From positions 22,570,991 to 22,634,990 of the forward strand of contig CP136061.1 in assembly GCA_032622095.1 (NCBI GenBank): a DNA stretch of 64,000 nucleotides, written 5' to 3'. Each line of letters opens with the position of its first letter. The first letter of the stretch is position 1. Below, in pieces: positions 33,421-45,346 of this stretch. The DNA comes from Siphonodentalium dalli. Lineage: Eukaryota; Mollusca; Scaphopoda; Gadilida; Siphonodentaliidae. The notes under the pieces were generated by a model that saw only the letters and a list, made by a program, of their open reading frames with translations, made no database searches and was not told the DNA's origin. A program made the position numbers and the translations under genes.

Positions 33421-34740
33421 AAGCTTGTCCGGCAATAACTTGACGCTTTCTGTAACTCAAACGCGTATACCAAAGTAAGACATAAGGAAATTCCCTCAAT
33501 TTAAGGTATTTTATAATGATGGTGCCGGTCCAGGCAAGAATACCGGACCACATAGAGCTGGACAGGACTACCGAGATCTGGACCGGACCACCACTGGCGG
33601 TCTGGTCAGGTCCGCATCCCTGATACTGATATTATGGTATAAACGGTTTGAAGCGATGGTTGATTTACTCTGTTTTTATTATAATACAAATGCCACCGTC
33701 CATAAACAAAAAGCCACATTATTCGGGGACGTATGCCCAACCGGATTGTTATGATAACGCTGGAAAGGGTTAGGGCGTATCTATTCAATCGCTGACTAAG
33801 TTTCTAGAACTCGTTTTCCCATCTCGATATTGTATTGTGTGCGAATGGCATTAAGAATATAAATGTGTGTACACCTGACATTTGCAGGGTTTGTTAGAGC
33901 ATATGATTGATACGGACAGTTGTAGGAATGATGCGAATCTACCGCGGCGAAAGTATACTCATTGTGGTGTATTTTTATGTGACCTATTACCACACCTGGC
34001 GATCAGTTCAAATGAGTATCATTCCATGCCACGCCAGGACCACTTCAAATGCGAGCGGGTTCTTGTATACTCCTTCAAATATCACATTCGTGAGAGCGCG
34101 GCTTACCAAACATCCGTAAAAATGTGGTTAGGTGACCAATTTTGAATGGGGATATCCATGCAAATCTACGGAGAAAAATTTATACATGAAGCAGTGCTCA
34201 AGAACTAATACAGGCATATCATAAAGAGCCATAACATTTAATTTGCGAGTGGGCTAGGTAAACTAAACATTTTCGCTATATATTTATATTTGAGATTTTT
34301 GTTCTGGAATTACAACACAATATAAAATAAATACAACACCATTCAAATAGAAAAGTTCCAAGCTGACCGCCAGATAAATATATATTAATTCCCTTGTCGC
34401 ACAAAGTCACAGATGGACATTGTAACTCGGGAGCTTTTGCTCCGGAAATGTGTATGGACATCTTCATTCAAAATTGGCCATTTGACCTCATTCACAACGG
34501 TTAAGTTGTCACTCTCACACAGAAGTGTGGGAACGGGTACCCAATATGAAGAGTACATGGGACATGGGTATTCAGGGTTCCACAAGGCGTTTACACCATT
34601 AATCGGTGGAAGGATTTAAAGACATTCTATTTGAGCACCCTACGGCAGTGTTTCATATCACTTTAAATCAGAGTGAAATTGTACACCACAAAGGAGTTTA
34701 GTAAATCCAACATATATTCACATTGAACCAAAATATTGAA
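33421..34740. other. No recognisable gene
   Basis: A GGTCCGGT-type cluster at 33525-33610 (ggtccggtattcttg, ggaccggaccacc) is the only structure seen. Confidence 0.4.
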
Positions 34741-34836
34741 ATATTCACATAGGTTGATATTCACATAGGTTGATATTCAAATAGGATAATATTCACATAG
34801 GTTGATGTTCACATAGGTTGATATTCACATAGGTTG
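34741..34836. repeat. 16-bp tandem repeat x 6
   Basis: The unit attcacataggttgat is repeated at 16-bp spacing. It directly abuts the TIR of the next element. Confidence 0.93.
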
Positions 34837-35610
34837 ATTAAGACTCACGCCAGATTCGTCAGATATTATATCTCATGGATGTCAAATACGCCCTGCATAG
34901 GTATAAACGCCTGTTATTAAAACAACCATATATGGGACTATTTCAATATGGAATAAGCCCGTATTGTGCTTATTTTCACGAGAACAGACTGGACAATAAC
35001 TCGAAAAACCCAAACTCTCGACTTTCCAGATGTAACTCTTTATATTTTGTTTTCACTGTGGCCCGCGCCATCCAACGGAATAACGGGTATAAATCCAATA
35101 TGGGCTTATTTCATAATCAAATAAGTGGAATATGAACCTATTTGCCCGAGGATATCATTTGGAAGCTCGAATGAGCCATCTCCGTTTAATTATTTAGTTG
35201 TGAATAGGTATTGTTTGTTTGTTTAGTTCGGGTTTTACGTCGTTTTAATCGTTAGGTCACATCGCGATTGAGAAAAACTGAATCAAGATTATGTGAAGCA
35301 ACTGTGTAGAGACGTATCAGTGGATTAGACCAAAACGAAAAAAAATATATACAGATTAAAACACCCAAATCAGAGCGAGAGTGATCGATTGGGTTCAGAA
35401 CCATTAAGAAACTGACCAATGTGCAAACAAATAAAACATAATATCAAAACATAGAAATACTTTTTTGATAACAGCAAACATAGAAAACCTGTATGAAATG
35501 TAATCAGCAAATATAATTAATTTAATTTAAGAAGGCTCCGGCATATCGGAATATATGAAACGCGCCCATGAGATATAATATCTGATGAATCTGGCGTGAG
35601 TCTTAATCAA
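34834..35610. mobile_element. 777-bp element with 46-bp TIRs
   Basis: 34834-34879 (ttgattaagactcacgccag onward) and 35565-35610 are inverted repeats with very few mismatches. The interior carries sequence shared with 14750-14815 ('cactgtggcccgcgcca'). No transposase is seen. TTAA lies within the outer edge of both TIRs, so a TTAA target is possible but ambiguous. Confidence 0.85.
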
Positions 35611-36297
35611 TTCAGCAAGTTAACAGTCGGGTGGTTGACTCAGTAGGTGACCTTCCTCCCAACGGCCAGCCTCATCACACAACATCATACATGGTTCCAA
35701 TTCCCCAACGACCAGCCTCATCACATAACATCAGAAGAGTGCCACTAGTCTTATTGGCCCAGTCCTGATCGGTTTGACAGATTTTAATTGTCCGTCTATG
35801 CTTTGTAGCGTTTTATCAATCACAAATACAGAAGGTCTCTTGCTATTCGGATCAAATCCAAGTATCAAGTACTGGGAATAGACCTCAGTATCAGTGGAAC
35901 TTAGCGAGTGGTCATTCTTACGTATTTTCTTTCTTTTGAGTTACCATATGAAAAGCAGATAATCGACAACTAGCCCAGTAGCCGCCTCGCCTTCGAATTA
36001 TGGTCTGGTCAAAGACTGGTACATAGCTGAAGTGGGGACCAGTTTAGACAATGCACATGGCAGCCTCCCGGTACATTCCCATAGTGAGGCAGGTGTGAAT
36101 ACTACAAGATTGACACATTTAACAGTCAAGAAGACGAAATGCAAAGAGACATGGCACTAAAGAAACAATATACACGAAAAACATAACATTTTGTGAAGCT
36201 AATCTAACAACGCTGTACGAGATAGCGGCAGTAAATTCACACTATGTGGACCTCATTCTGCTAATGTCAGACACTATTTCAAGGTTTGTCTCTATCC
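35611..36297. other. 3' flank of the receptor gene
   Basis: No coding sequence was found. A phrase 'cccaacggccagcctcatca' is repeated at 35658 and 35704 (slightly changed). Half an arm of the GAGGTCCCC palindrome family ('ggacctcattctgctaatgt') sits at 36248. Confidence 0.5.
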
Positions 36298-37542
36298 TCA
36301 TTCATCTTGCCAGAACTGAACATTACATTTGTTCAGAATAAGGCTTGCAATTTCAAATTTTTTCGCATCGATCTGGAAAAAAAATAAAATTCCAAACACA
36401 GAAGATGCCACTGTGAAACTGAGTAGCGTTAGGTTAAAGAAAATTGAATCGAGTCTGTTCCGTAGCAAACAATCCCAATCAGGTTTTGATGCTGATACTT
36501 CGTTCTCTCCAGTATCGTCTTGTGATTCGTCGGGATCTTGTTTCTTCACTTGTGCGATAAACACACAGAATCTCAAAAGAAACTTGTTTAGTCGGTCGAT
36601 ATTTGATATCATGATAGTTATAATAACCGACGCTCCACTCTGGCATAACATCATGGTGATAAAGACCTCAAGATAGCAAATGTTGTCTCCATTAGCTGGT
36701 AATACCGTCGATATCATATTGAGGAAGATGTCAAACGCCAGAAACACTGTTATAGCATAGGATATTCGTTCTCCAGATTCAAGAGGAATGTTGAAAGTGA
36801 AAATATTCAAAATGCTAAGAATGATTAACGGAACGATAGTGTTCAACATCATGAATAACGGTCTTCTTGTAAGTTTGACTTTAAACACATAGAACAGTCC
36901 TTCCAGAGCCGTTGAAGTGTATGCCTCTGATTGGACTTCCCAAACACTATTTTCCGATATCAGACAATTGAGATTACTCTTACTTTCATTTTTATTTATG
37001 AACCGTGTGTTGATTTGACTCCACCCGTTCGACCAATCCTCAAATAACAAATAGCATGTTTGAGTATCAAATGGAAAGTACGATATATCTACATTACAGT
37101 CGCTCTTGAATGTTGATCCCGGAATCCATTCGATTTCTCCAGTGTTCATGATTTTTACAGTGGGTGTGGAATCATGGAGGTTTATTTTAGATTCATGGAA
37201 ATTTGTTAATACTATGTCTGGTATCCACATGTCTTTGCTCGGTACTACCATCTGGCGAATACCACCGTAATCGCTGCTGTTCCACTGAAGAGAATTATCC
37301 CTCCATCCTACTCGAATGAATCCGGTCGTCCATAACACCTGGTTGATTTCGTCGATCTTGAATACTTTCATGAGATAGAAGTCAACATCAAGAAACAAAG
37401 TGTATTGTCCCTCTCCCACTGGGATAAATTTTGACGTATAGTTACGAAACACGTCGTTGTAAAGTGTCCTGATAGGATTTTCCCCTCGTACATTAATATG
37501 TGCGACTAATGTAAGAAATACGATGAACGAAAACATAGCCAT
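36298..37542 (-). CDS. Nicotinic-acetylcholine-receptor-like Cys-loop ion-channel subunit, intronless
   Basis: A complete pentameric ligand-gated channel subunit in one exon. From Met at 37542 (414 residues) it has a signal peptide (MAMFSFIVFLTLVAHINV), an extracellular domain with WIPD at 106-109, and the signature loop C149-x13-C163 containing FPFD. Four membrane helices lie at about 229-251, 256-281, 288-312 and 366-390, with a short M3-M4 loop. ESGER before M2 resembles the GEK/GER of cation-selective channels. The vicinal cysteine pair of alpha subunits is absent in the loop C region (about 200-222), so it is a non-alpha or diverged subunit and its ligand cannot be stated. An in-frame ATG at 37590 would place 16 polar residues before the signal peptide. 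The start at 37542 is preferred and is supported by the fossil copies upstream. Lack of introns is compatible with retroposition, as in expanded mollusc receptor families. Confidence 0.93.
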   Translation of the reverse strand: MAMFSFIVFLTLVAHINVRGENPIRTLYNDVFRNYTSKFIPVGEGQYTLFLDVDFYLMKVFKIDEINQVLWTTGFIRVGWRDNSLQWNSSDYGGIRQMVVPSKDMWIPDIVLTNFHESKINLHDSTPTVKIMNTGEIEWIPGSTFKSDCNVDISYFPFDTQTCYLLFEDWSNGWSQINTRFINKNESKSNLNCLISENSVWEVQSEAYTSTALEGLFYVFKVKLTRRPLFMMLNTIVPLIILSILNIFTFNIPLESGERISYAITVFLAFDIFLNMISTVLPANGDNICYLEVFITMMLCQSGASVIITIMISNIDRLNKFLLRFCVFIAQVKKQDPDESQDDTGENEVSASKPDWDCLLRNRLDSIFFNLTLLSFTVASSVFGILFFFQIDAKKFEIASLILNKCNVQFWQDE

Positions 37543-37588
37543 TACATCACAGAGAAAAAAATCCGCATCAGGTTTAAACAAAAATTCC

Positions 37589-38310
37589 AAATACAGTGTT
37601 TCCAGCAGCTGCGCTTAAAATTATGTGAATTTGAAAATTGGCTAAATGTCCTTCACTCCAATGATAGAATATTCCAGTGACAATGTTTTTTCGATGATTT
37701 TAATCTTGATTCACTGCCTTGCATTTATGTTATAGTTATTAATGTAATCAAAGCCATGAATGATAACACTTCCAATTAGTCTTCAAGTGACAATGACAGA
37801 AATTACTGCAACAGGTCACCGGTTTTCCAAATATAGAGTTTCCAGCAACTATCGGCTGAATGACCCTTCTTCCCAGCGGTGGAATATTCCCGTAATAGAG
37901 TTTTTCCACTGAGTTCAGTGATTTATAACTCTTGATTCCTTTCCTTATCTTTATGCTATAGTTGCAACTAATGTAAGCAAAACCACGAACAACAGCATAG
38001 CCATTAAACCTTCAAATCGCAATGATAGAAATTTCCACAGCAGAAATAGCAATCTAACCAAAATATTAATGACTCCTTGCCTTATCTTTATGCTATAGTT
38101 CTAACTGAAATAAGCATGCTGAGCACATTAAATAATTAAATTGCAATGACAGAATTTTCCACAGCAGGACTAACACTTTTTTCCAAATATAGTGTCTACA
38201 TTGGCTATCCTTGTTTTATTATGAGTGGAATCGGCTAAATGTCTCAGTGGTAGAATATTCCAGTGATAACGTTTTTCCAATGATTTTATTATCGAATCCT
38301 TATCCTAAAA
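37589..38310 (-). pseudogene. Decayed tandem copies of the receptor gene's 5' end
   Basis: The plus-strand words 'ccaaatacagtgtttccagc' (37591), 'gaatattccagtga' and 'actaatgtaag' recur at about 37730-37830, 37850-37990 and 38090-38310 in the same order as around the receptor's start. At about 37966-38008 the minus strand still reads MAMLLFVVLLTLVA, clearly the receptor's signal peptide, followed by unrelated sequence. The others are more decayed. These are duplications of leader plus signal peptide and not whole receptors. Confidence 0.75.
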
Positions 38311-38669
38311 TGGTCAGATTAGCATTGAGACTCATGAAGTTTGGCTTAATCTCAACTGATACAGTGTGACATGCAGACAGTTCCTGTTGTTGCAGAACTG
38401 ATACAGTGTGACATAGACAGTTCCTGTTGTGGCGGAACTGTTTGCTGACCTCCACCGGTTATTGCATTTTTGTATTGATTTTCCACATTTTAATATTGCT
38501 GGGGTATAATTCTCACTTTGGATTAACCACGCAAACATCACTTCCAGCGATTTTCCACTTATTGGGGTTTGATTGCCACTTAGGACTAACCATGCAACAA
38601 TCGCTTCTGGTGAATTACTGTGTGATGAGGCCATATGAAATTACCTGTTTGGTTCGTGTTACCAGTGAG

Positions 38670-39440
38670 AGAAATTAGAGTTTGTAAATATCTGAACTAC
38701 CTTTCTACGAGCATTAAATGTCTCAGAAAGATGCACTGAAGTCATACAAAATACAACTTCCAACACAGTGTATGGGCTCCGTATAAAATAGGTGCCATAT
38801 GTATTTATCAAAAGTTTGGAACCGGTAAAATTACATTGCGTTATCTTAACATACAACTATTAAAAAACATCACAAACTGCTTTCTCTTCGTTAGATAGAT
38901 AGATAGATTTTATTACTCTTTTCATCGACAAGATATATGAGCATGAACAAAAGGAATTAAACATATAAAGTATGCACATACGCGAAGATAACAACATAAA
39001 TGTATGTGACATGTTCCGAGTATATATCTCTCATTATAATTGTCTTATTATGTTTTTTTTGTGGGTTATCGGGTATGATAGGGTTGGGACGGGGATGGGG
39101 CTTTGGATAATAATCATACACATTGTTAATCATATATAGTATAAATTAGGTCATTCTATTATGTATGGGTATTTCCTGCGTGGTCGATTTTTTTCGGTCG
39201 CTTTTATACAAGGTGTTGTGTCTATATGGGGTGGGGACTTCTAGTTTAATGCCTCAGGGGCTCCTATCTGAAAGAGGGATGAATATCGATAGGTTTATGT
39301 TGTACCATGAACGTTTCAGAGCGACGACGAGCCTAGATTTTCTACATGGTCTACAGTTGCTTGCAATTGTGCACAGCCGCTGACTAAAAAAATTGAATAA
39401 CGAAGCGATTTCAAATTTATCGATTAATATTGGAAATAAA
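38670..39440. repeat. Dispersed repeat, two parts, related to 16935-17460
   Basis: 38700-38830 matches 17110-17260 ('acaacttccaacacagtgta', 'gtgccatatgt'). 39300-39420 matches 17335-17430 ('ttcagagcgacgac'). Between them lies a gata microsatellite (38894) and AT-rich sequence. Confidence 0.6.
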
Positions 39441-41375
39441 ACACGTATTTTGAGCATTATATCGACGGAAATACTTAGATGTTTTGAGATACCTCTTACC
39501 AAATTATGTATAAGTTATATATATATTGGGGTTGGAACGAACAATGCATACCCTTGCCGTATAACTACTTGTTACATTTCTGGAATTTTCAACACTCTCT
39601 GTGATAATAACCCACAAACATATGTCGGAATGCGTATTATACTGTGAAATATTCATCTCCGCGGTTGATTAGCACCCTATCTCATCAGATCAAAGAGATG
39701 GTAAATCGTAGTTTATGTGAGACTAATTTTCATGCTGCTACAAAACCGGTTTCTTAGTGGTCAATTTTGTTAAAATTTATTCAGTCGCCACGTTACAACT
39801 GGAATATGCTACCGCGCAATGCCCAATATTAGTTTTCAGTATCTTTTTGCTTATCAATACCACACACGTATCAGGTGATCATCGTTTAAAGCTGTTATTT
39901 CGCTATTTGTGGTGTGTGTGTGTGTGCAACAGCTCTGTGTAACATTAGGGAGAAGGGACAAACGCGGTGATGCGGCTGCAGAAATTTTAGTACGTTTCGC
40001 ATATATGTGGTCTATATAAACAAATATAATTTCCAGGTATGAACACAGTGGGTGACCACTAGATGGGAGCCAGCAATTGTTTTCCCGAATTTCGTTAAGA
40101 AACATAGCAGCCATCTTGGATTTGACATATTAATTCAACGACATACCTTGAAGCCCACATTTATTGGTGAAATGTTTGAAATGAAAATAATTTCGTCTAC
40201 ACAATACAAGCCCTTTTCTTAAACTTTTTGACTTTCCAACTTTATCATATTCTATTGACAGCTCAGCATAAAATTAATGCCTTCCCAAGTTCAGCTACAG
40301 TGTTATGGACACTTTCATATATAGTATTTCGCATGAAAACACTGCAAAGGCATTTGAAATGTATTTCTCGTTTCTTACTAGTGTAAAAAAAATTCAGAAA
40401 CATTTCTTGAAAACCACGAAAAACACTTTTGGGTATGTGGTTTAAAATAGGGTAGGTGGGGAAACTCAAACAACAACAATTATTTATTCTGTGGCCTAAC
40501 GTTAGCCACAGTTAATTTCCCACACTATATCGCAATGATCTCACAGACACTGTATATCAATGATCTCCCATGCGTATATTGTAATATCTGCTGTATTGAA
40601 CTCTCTTGTTATTGCTTGGACTCTCTCTCTCATATTCAGTTCATTGCATTATTTGTAACATTTGAAAATGAGAAGCAACGAATTGACTCTTTGTGGCTTT
40701 ATCATACAGTTTATGTCCCCAGGGTGTTTTTACTGTTAACTGAATTGTATCATTATGCGGTCTGTTAATGACTCGGTTCCATTAGTGTGTGATTACTGGT
40801 TATGACCCATTAGTAGGATTCCAATTTCGAGCCATTAACAGCTATTGGCATCTGACATATGTCACGTAACACGGGTGGAAATATATAAAGTTCTCCATGA
40901 CCTCCATCAGTACCATTGTTACTTCTATGGTCCTGTATCAGTAACACTACAAGAAAAGAAGATGCATGCATCAGATCGCCCATGAATTATTTTACAAAAA
41001 AATAGTCACATACATTGGGGGAATGTTATAAAGTTAATATTAGAAATTCATATACATGTATACGCATCTATCAGAAAGAGATATCTTGTGTACTCACGAC
41101 CAAGCACACGATGCTTACATGGCCAAATTACCCCTACATATGACGCTTGATCGCGCATGTACAATTTGATAATTACATGCTCATAAACGTGGGCTATATG
41201 GTTTGCCGATAGATTCAAATCGTGACATCCAATATGCAGACGGACAGATGAGGGCTCTAATGTATTCCAAAGACTTTAATGATGCAAAGAGTAACATCCA
41301 AGACGGATGCTGAGGTACATGTTTCCGGAATTCGGAAAAGAAACGTTAGCTTATCGAGTTGTCACCACAAATATA
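39441..41375. other. No recognisable gene
   Basis: A short (GT)n occurs at 39908-39925. The phrase 'agcagccatcttggattt' near 40104 recurs at about 45061 and 52540 as a dispersed repeat word. Confidence 0.45.
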
Positions 41376-42465
41376 CATATGCAATTTGGGATATATCACA
41401 TAGAAGATGCTGCCTATATAATCAAATGCAATAACAGTATGTATACTCAACCCCTCGAGCCACGCCGCTGTGACCAACCATGAGAACATACACACGAAAT
41501 AATCAAATAGACCAGACAGTGTCCAATGCAATATAAGTACGCACACCCTAACCCCACGTTTCTACTTGGGACACATTGTGACATGTGAAAACATGCACAT
41601 GAAATGTTCAAGCAGACATGGTACCATGTACTATAAGTGCGTACACGCCAATCCCATGTCGCCGCGTCCATACATCTAACCAGTCGTGAGAACGTGCACA
41701 TGAAATTGTCAAACAGACCCAACAGGGTCACAATCAATATTAGAAAAAAAATACATACTGCACCCCAATCACCTGTCGCCGCGTCCCTACATGTGATGAC
41801 CTGACGTGAAAACACGAGCATGAAATAAAAGATATTGCCTATATAATCAAATGCAATAAAAGTATGTATACCCAAACCCTTGTACCACGCCGCTGTGACC
41901 AGCCATGAGGAAATAAACATGAAATGTTCACACCGACCAGACAGTGTTGCATGCAATATAAGTATACGTACACCCCAACCCCATGTGCCACCCCCTGTGA
42001 CGATGTGATCAGCACTGATGGCATACACATGAAATAATCAAATAGACCAGACAATGTCCCATGCAATATAAGTACGTACACCCTAACACCACGTCTCTAC
42101 ACGGGACATATTGTGACATGTGAAAACATGCACATGAAATGTTCAAACAGACATGGTCCCATGCAATATAAGTGCGTACACGTCAATGTCGCCGCGCCCT
42201 TACATCTAACCAGTCGTGAGAACATGCAAATGAAATTGTCAAAAAGACCCGACAGTGTCACAATCAATATTAGAAAAGCAGTAGATACGTGCACCCAATC
42301 GCTCGTCGCCACGTCCCTACATGTGATGACCAGACGTGAAAACGTGCACATGACATTTTCAATTAGACCCGATAGTGTCCCACACAATATAAGTACTTAC
42401 ACACCAACCCCTGTCACTGCGTCTCTGCTTGTGACCCACCGCGAACACACGCACATGGTATTGAG
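41376..42465. repeat. Degenerate tandem array, about 115 bp with larger-period structure
   Basis: Recurring words are 'caatataagtacgtacaccc', 'cgccgcgtccctacatgtga' and 'aacatgcacatgaaat', in the same order about nine times. A larger block beginning 'ttgcctatataatcaaatgc' is seen at 41410 and 41834. Long frames exist on both strands (minus 41447-42028, plus 42113-42475). They contain only the repeat's translation, so I do not call a gene. Confidence 0.85.
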
Positions 42466-42995
42466 TTTGTTTTAATTCACATTTGTTAAAACCTATTTAC
42501 TTTACTAAAGGTCAGTAATAATATTAACTATTTTACTTTTAATTAACTATTTGCTTCTTCTCATCGTAAATACGCCACTACAAAGTTTCCGTCCATGTAC
42601 AAAATATCGTATCAATTTTTAACTAATTTCACGTAACAAACTTCATTTAAAATACTCATTACGTGGTTATCAAGAACAAGTATAAAACTGCACATTACCT
42701 CATTTAAAAGAGAGAGATGTATAACTAACATGTACAGTTTATACCGCATACTTTAGTTGAATACGTTATTTAATACATCAAACATTGTATCAGATTTAAA
42801 AAGTAATTCTTTGTAAAATAATTCATGGATTTCTTTTTGCTGATTGTTCTCGGTGTACAGTTGTACCATTGACACAGGCCAATATATATTGGGCTGGTTT
42901 GATCCGATTCGAAGCTGGTTTACTGCGATTTCATATGATAACAAAGAACAGCAATGGTAATTTCGGGCTAACATTTACTCATATTGGTATGTTTG
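42466..42995. other. No recognisable feature
   Basis: AT-rich sequence with no supported gene. Confidence 0.4.
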
Positions 42996-43780
42996 ACACA
43001 GTGAAATCCAAATTTCCCTAGTTATACTCTCCCTTCGGGCGAAATTATGCCCCCGGCCCTTCAAAGGAGAATTCTGAGGTATAGTGGAGACCTCATCCCG
43101 TCCTTCCGTCCGCCCGTCTTTCCGTAACAAACATTTCACAACACGGCTCAAGTATCGATCGATAGTCCAATTTGGATGTCCTGTGGTATGCCGGTGGACC
43201 ACCATTGTGGAAATTGTGGAAAGGATATCTAGATAGTGCAGATTTTGTCTGCACTTTTCCCCCAGTTATGGCCCTTTGCTGCACTTGGTGTAAAACGCGT
43301 CAACACATCTATAACAAACATTATGCTGGGGATGTCTTTATTGTTGGAGTTCGTTGTCCATTTAGCATGGTGATAGCACAGGTTGGGGAAAGGAGTTACG
43401 ACCCTTGCTTGACTTGCACATGTGTGAATTGAGGATTCGGGCTATACAATGGAGACTTTCGTCCGTCAGTCCGTCCGCCCTTCACTATAGAAACGGGCTC
43501 CGTCCGTCCGCACGTTCGTTCGGCAGCCCGTCCGTCACACTTTTGAGTACATTCATGGTGTAATCATCTCCTCCTACATATTTCATCCCAGAGATTTGAA
43601 ACTTCAGAATATTGTTGCCCATATATTGAAGATGTGCAACATGTATATATAGATGTCGGAAAATTATTTTTGACGGAGTTAATAACCCTTTTCAACATTT
43701 GTTTTCAATATCTTTAACAAAGCGGCATCGACTTGCCACGTTGTCGGGGGACACTGTGGTCGGCTGACCTTTTATTATTA
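42996..43780. repeat. Dispersed mollusc-type repeat cluster
   Basis: Contains two cgtccgtc-rich leaders (about 43095-43130 and 43460-43540) and 'agttatggccctttgctgca'. The tail (43550-43780, 'gcggcatcgacttgccacgt') matches 52950-53195 closely. Confidence 0.7.
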
Positions 43781-44380
43781 TATGACTATCGTTTCCCCCC
43801 CAATACCGCTATTGTATAGCGATCATTTCCTGACGACCGGATCAGGTGTAGTTTGATCCGATGGCATACACACTTCTCTATCTCACATACTGCGTATGTC
43901 CGTAAAAAAGCCGGACGATTTATTATACAAAATGTTCCTTCTTTATTCTTGATACTAGTGGCCTACATGTGGTTTCATTCCATAATTAATGGTGCTTTTT
44001 AAATACAAATAATGTCAAGCTCGTTTGATCCAGCGATCCGACCTCTTCAAATCGACGTGATACTTCGCCCAGATCAATTCAATGCAGCGATAACATGTAT
44101 GTATCATACACCCGTAACGAAGTTGTGGGGTGGTGTATATTGGTCTGAGCTTTCTGTCGTTGGATGCCATGTGTTCTAACTTGTATTCATACATTTTTAG
44201 TCATTTGTTTGGAGATATTTAGTACAATCAGAACCCGTTCATCTGCGATTATGAGGTCCGTCCGACTTGTTTAGTGGAGTTATCAATCCCCTTTTTTCGA
44301 CTTAGAACGATTTAGCAGAATGCAATGTGAATAGAAATATATTGAAATTTCGCAGATCAAACGACAAGTAACAACTTGCA
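43781..44380. other. No recognisable feature
   Basis: No supported gene or repeat. Confidence 0.4.
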
Positions 44381-44496
44381 CAAATGATACCGTACCAGCT
44401 TACATCACACAAATGATACCGTACCAGCTTACATCACACAAATGATACCGTACCAGCTTACATCACACAAATGATACCGTACCAGCTTACATCACA
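44381..44496. repeat. 29-bp tandem repeat x 4
   Basis: caaatgataccgtaccagct tacatcaca, starting at 44381, 44410, 44439 and 44468. Confidence 0.97.
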
Positions 44497-45265
44497 TACC
44501 TGCTTCACAACGAGTCCAAGCTTGACTAATTAGGCATATGCCAGGAAATTCACTGAGAGTGCTGCACGTAAGGTTTTATTTTGGTACCAATACAATCATA
44601 CCAAGGCGACATTAAGTGTCAAATAATTTAATGAGGAAATACGCCGCGCAACGCAACTGATCACGATCAACGTTATCTGTATTATAGTGGGGGGTAAATG
44701 TAGTCGTGTATACTTTTTTAGTAGAAGCTATAGCCACTATGGTTTTCAGAACCTATTCAATTTGGAGAGATTTTTAAGACTCTATTCCAATTTTTTATCC
44801 AGCCGGAAGTAAAAAAAATGAGAGGCTGTCGATATGGTGAAAAACGGCATTGAAATCAGCCCAAGCCTTCAAAACGAAAATTGCTAAACAACCCATAATG
44901 TTAACTCTGATCTTCCTGAGCACATCTGCTGTGTCACCTGAACCAGTAAACCATAAAGGTACGTAGATCGGATGATTTGGGGACATATCGCGGTTATTTC
45001 GGGTAGATTTGGTCAAAAATATGCAAAAGTCATCGAAAATATGCTGATTTTTGCTTATGCCAGCAGCCATTTTGGATTTGGAGGTCACGTGATATTAAAA
45101 AAACGGAATAGAGACCAATTATTTAGTACAATCCATCACGGTGTTGAAAATATACCTGTCTTGCCTCAACTAAAAAGTTTTCAATCAGTTTTTGAAAAGT
45201 TGCCCCCACACTATAATTCGTTACCGAAAACGTATATATTGGCGACTGTTACGATACATGTGTAG
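44497..45265. other. No supportable gene
   Basis: Overlapping 97-codon frames on both strands (44795-45088 minus, 44972-45265 plus) include dispersed-repeat sequence ('agcagccattttggatttgg') and have no domain. Confidence 0.4.
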
Positions 45266-45346
45266 CATGGTTTCGAGGTTGACATGAGGATTTATCAACC
45301 CTTGTAAGTTTCACCTCGGCCGCCCCATGTCAACCTCGAAACCATG
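45266..45346. repeat. Perfect 21-bp inverted repeat
   Basis: catggtttcgaggttgacat g at 45266-45286 and its exact reverse complement at 45326-45346, with a 39-bp loop. Confidence 0.92.

Noticed and set aside
41447..42028. 193-codon minus-strand frame with Cys/Trp-rich composition
   Set aside because: It is a translation of a degenerate tandem array. The composition reflects the repeat.
44795..45265. Overlapping 97-codon frames on opposite strands
   Set aside because: They include dispersed repeat words and have no domain on either strand.
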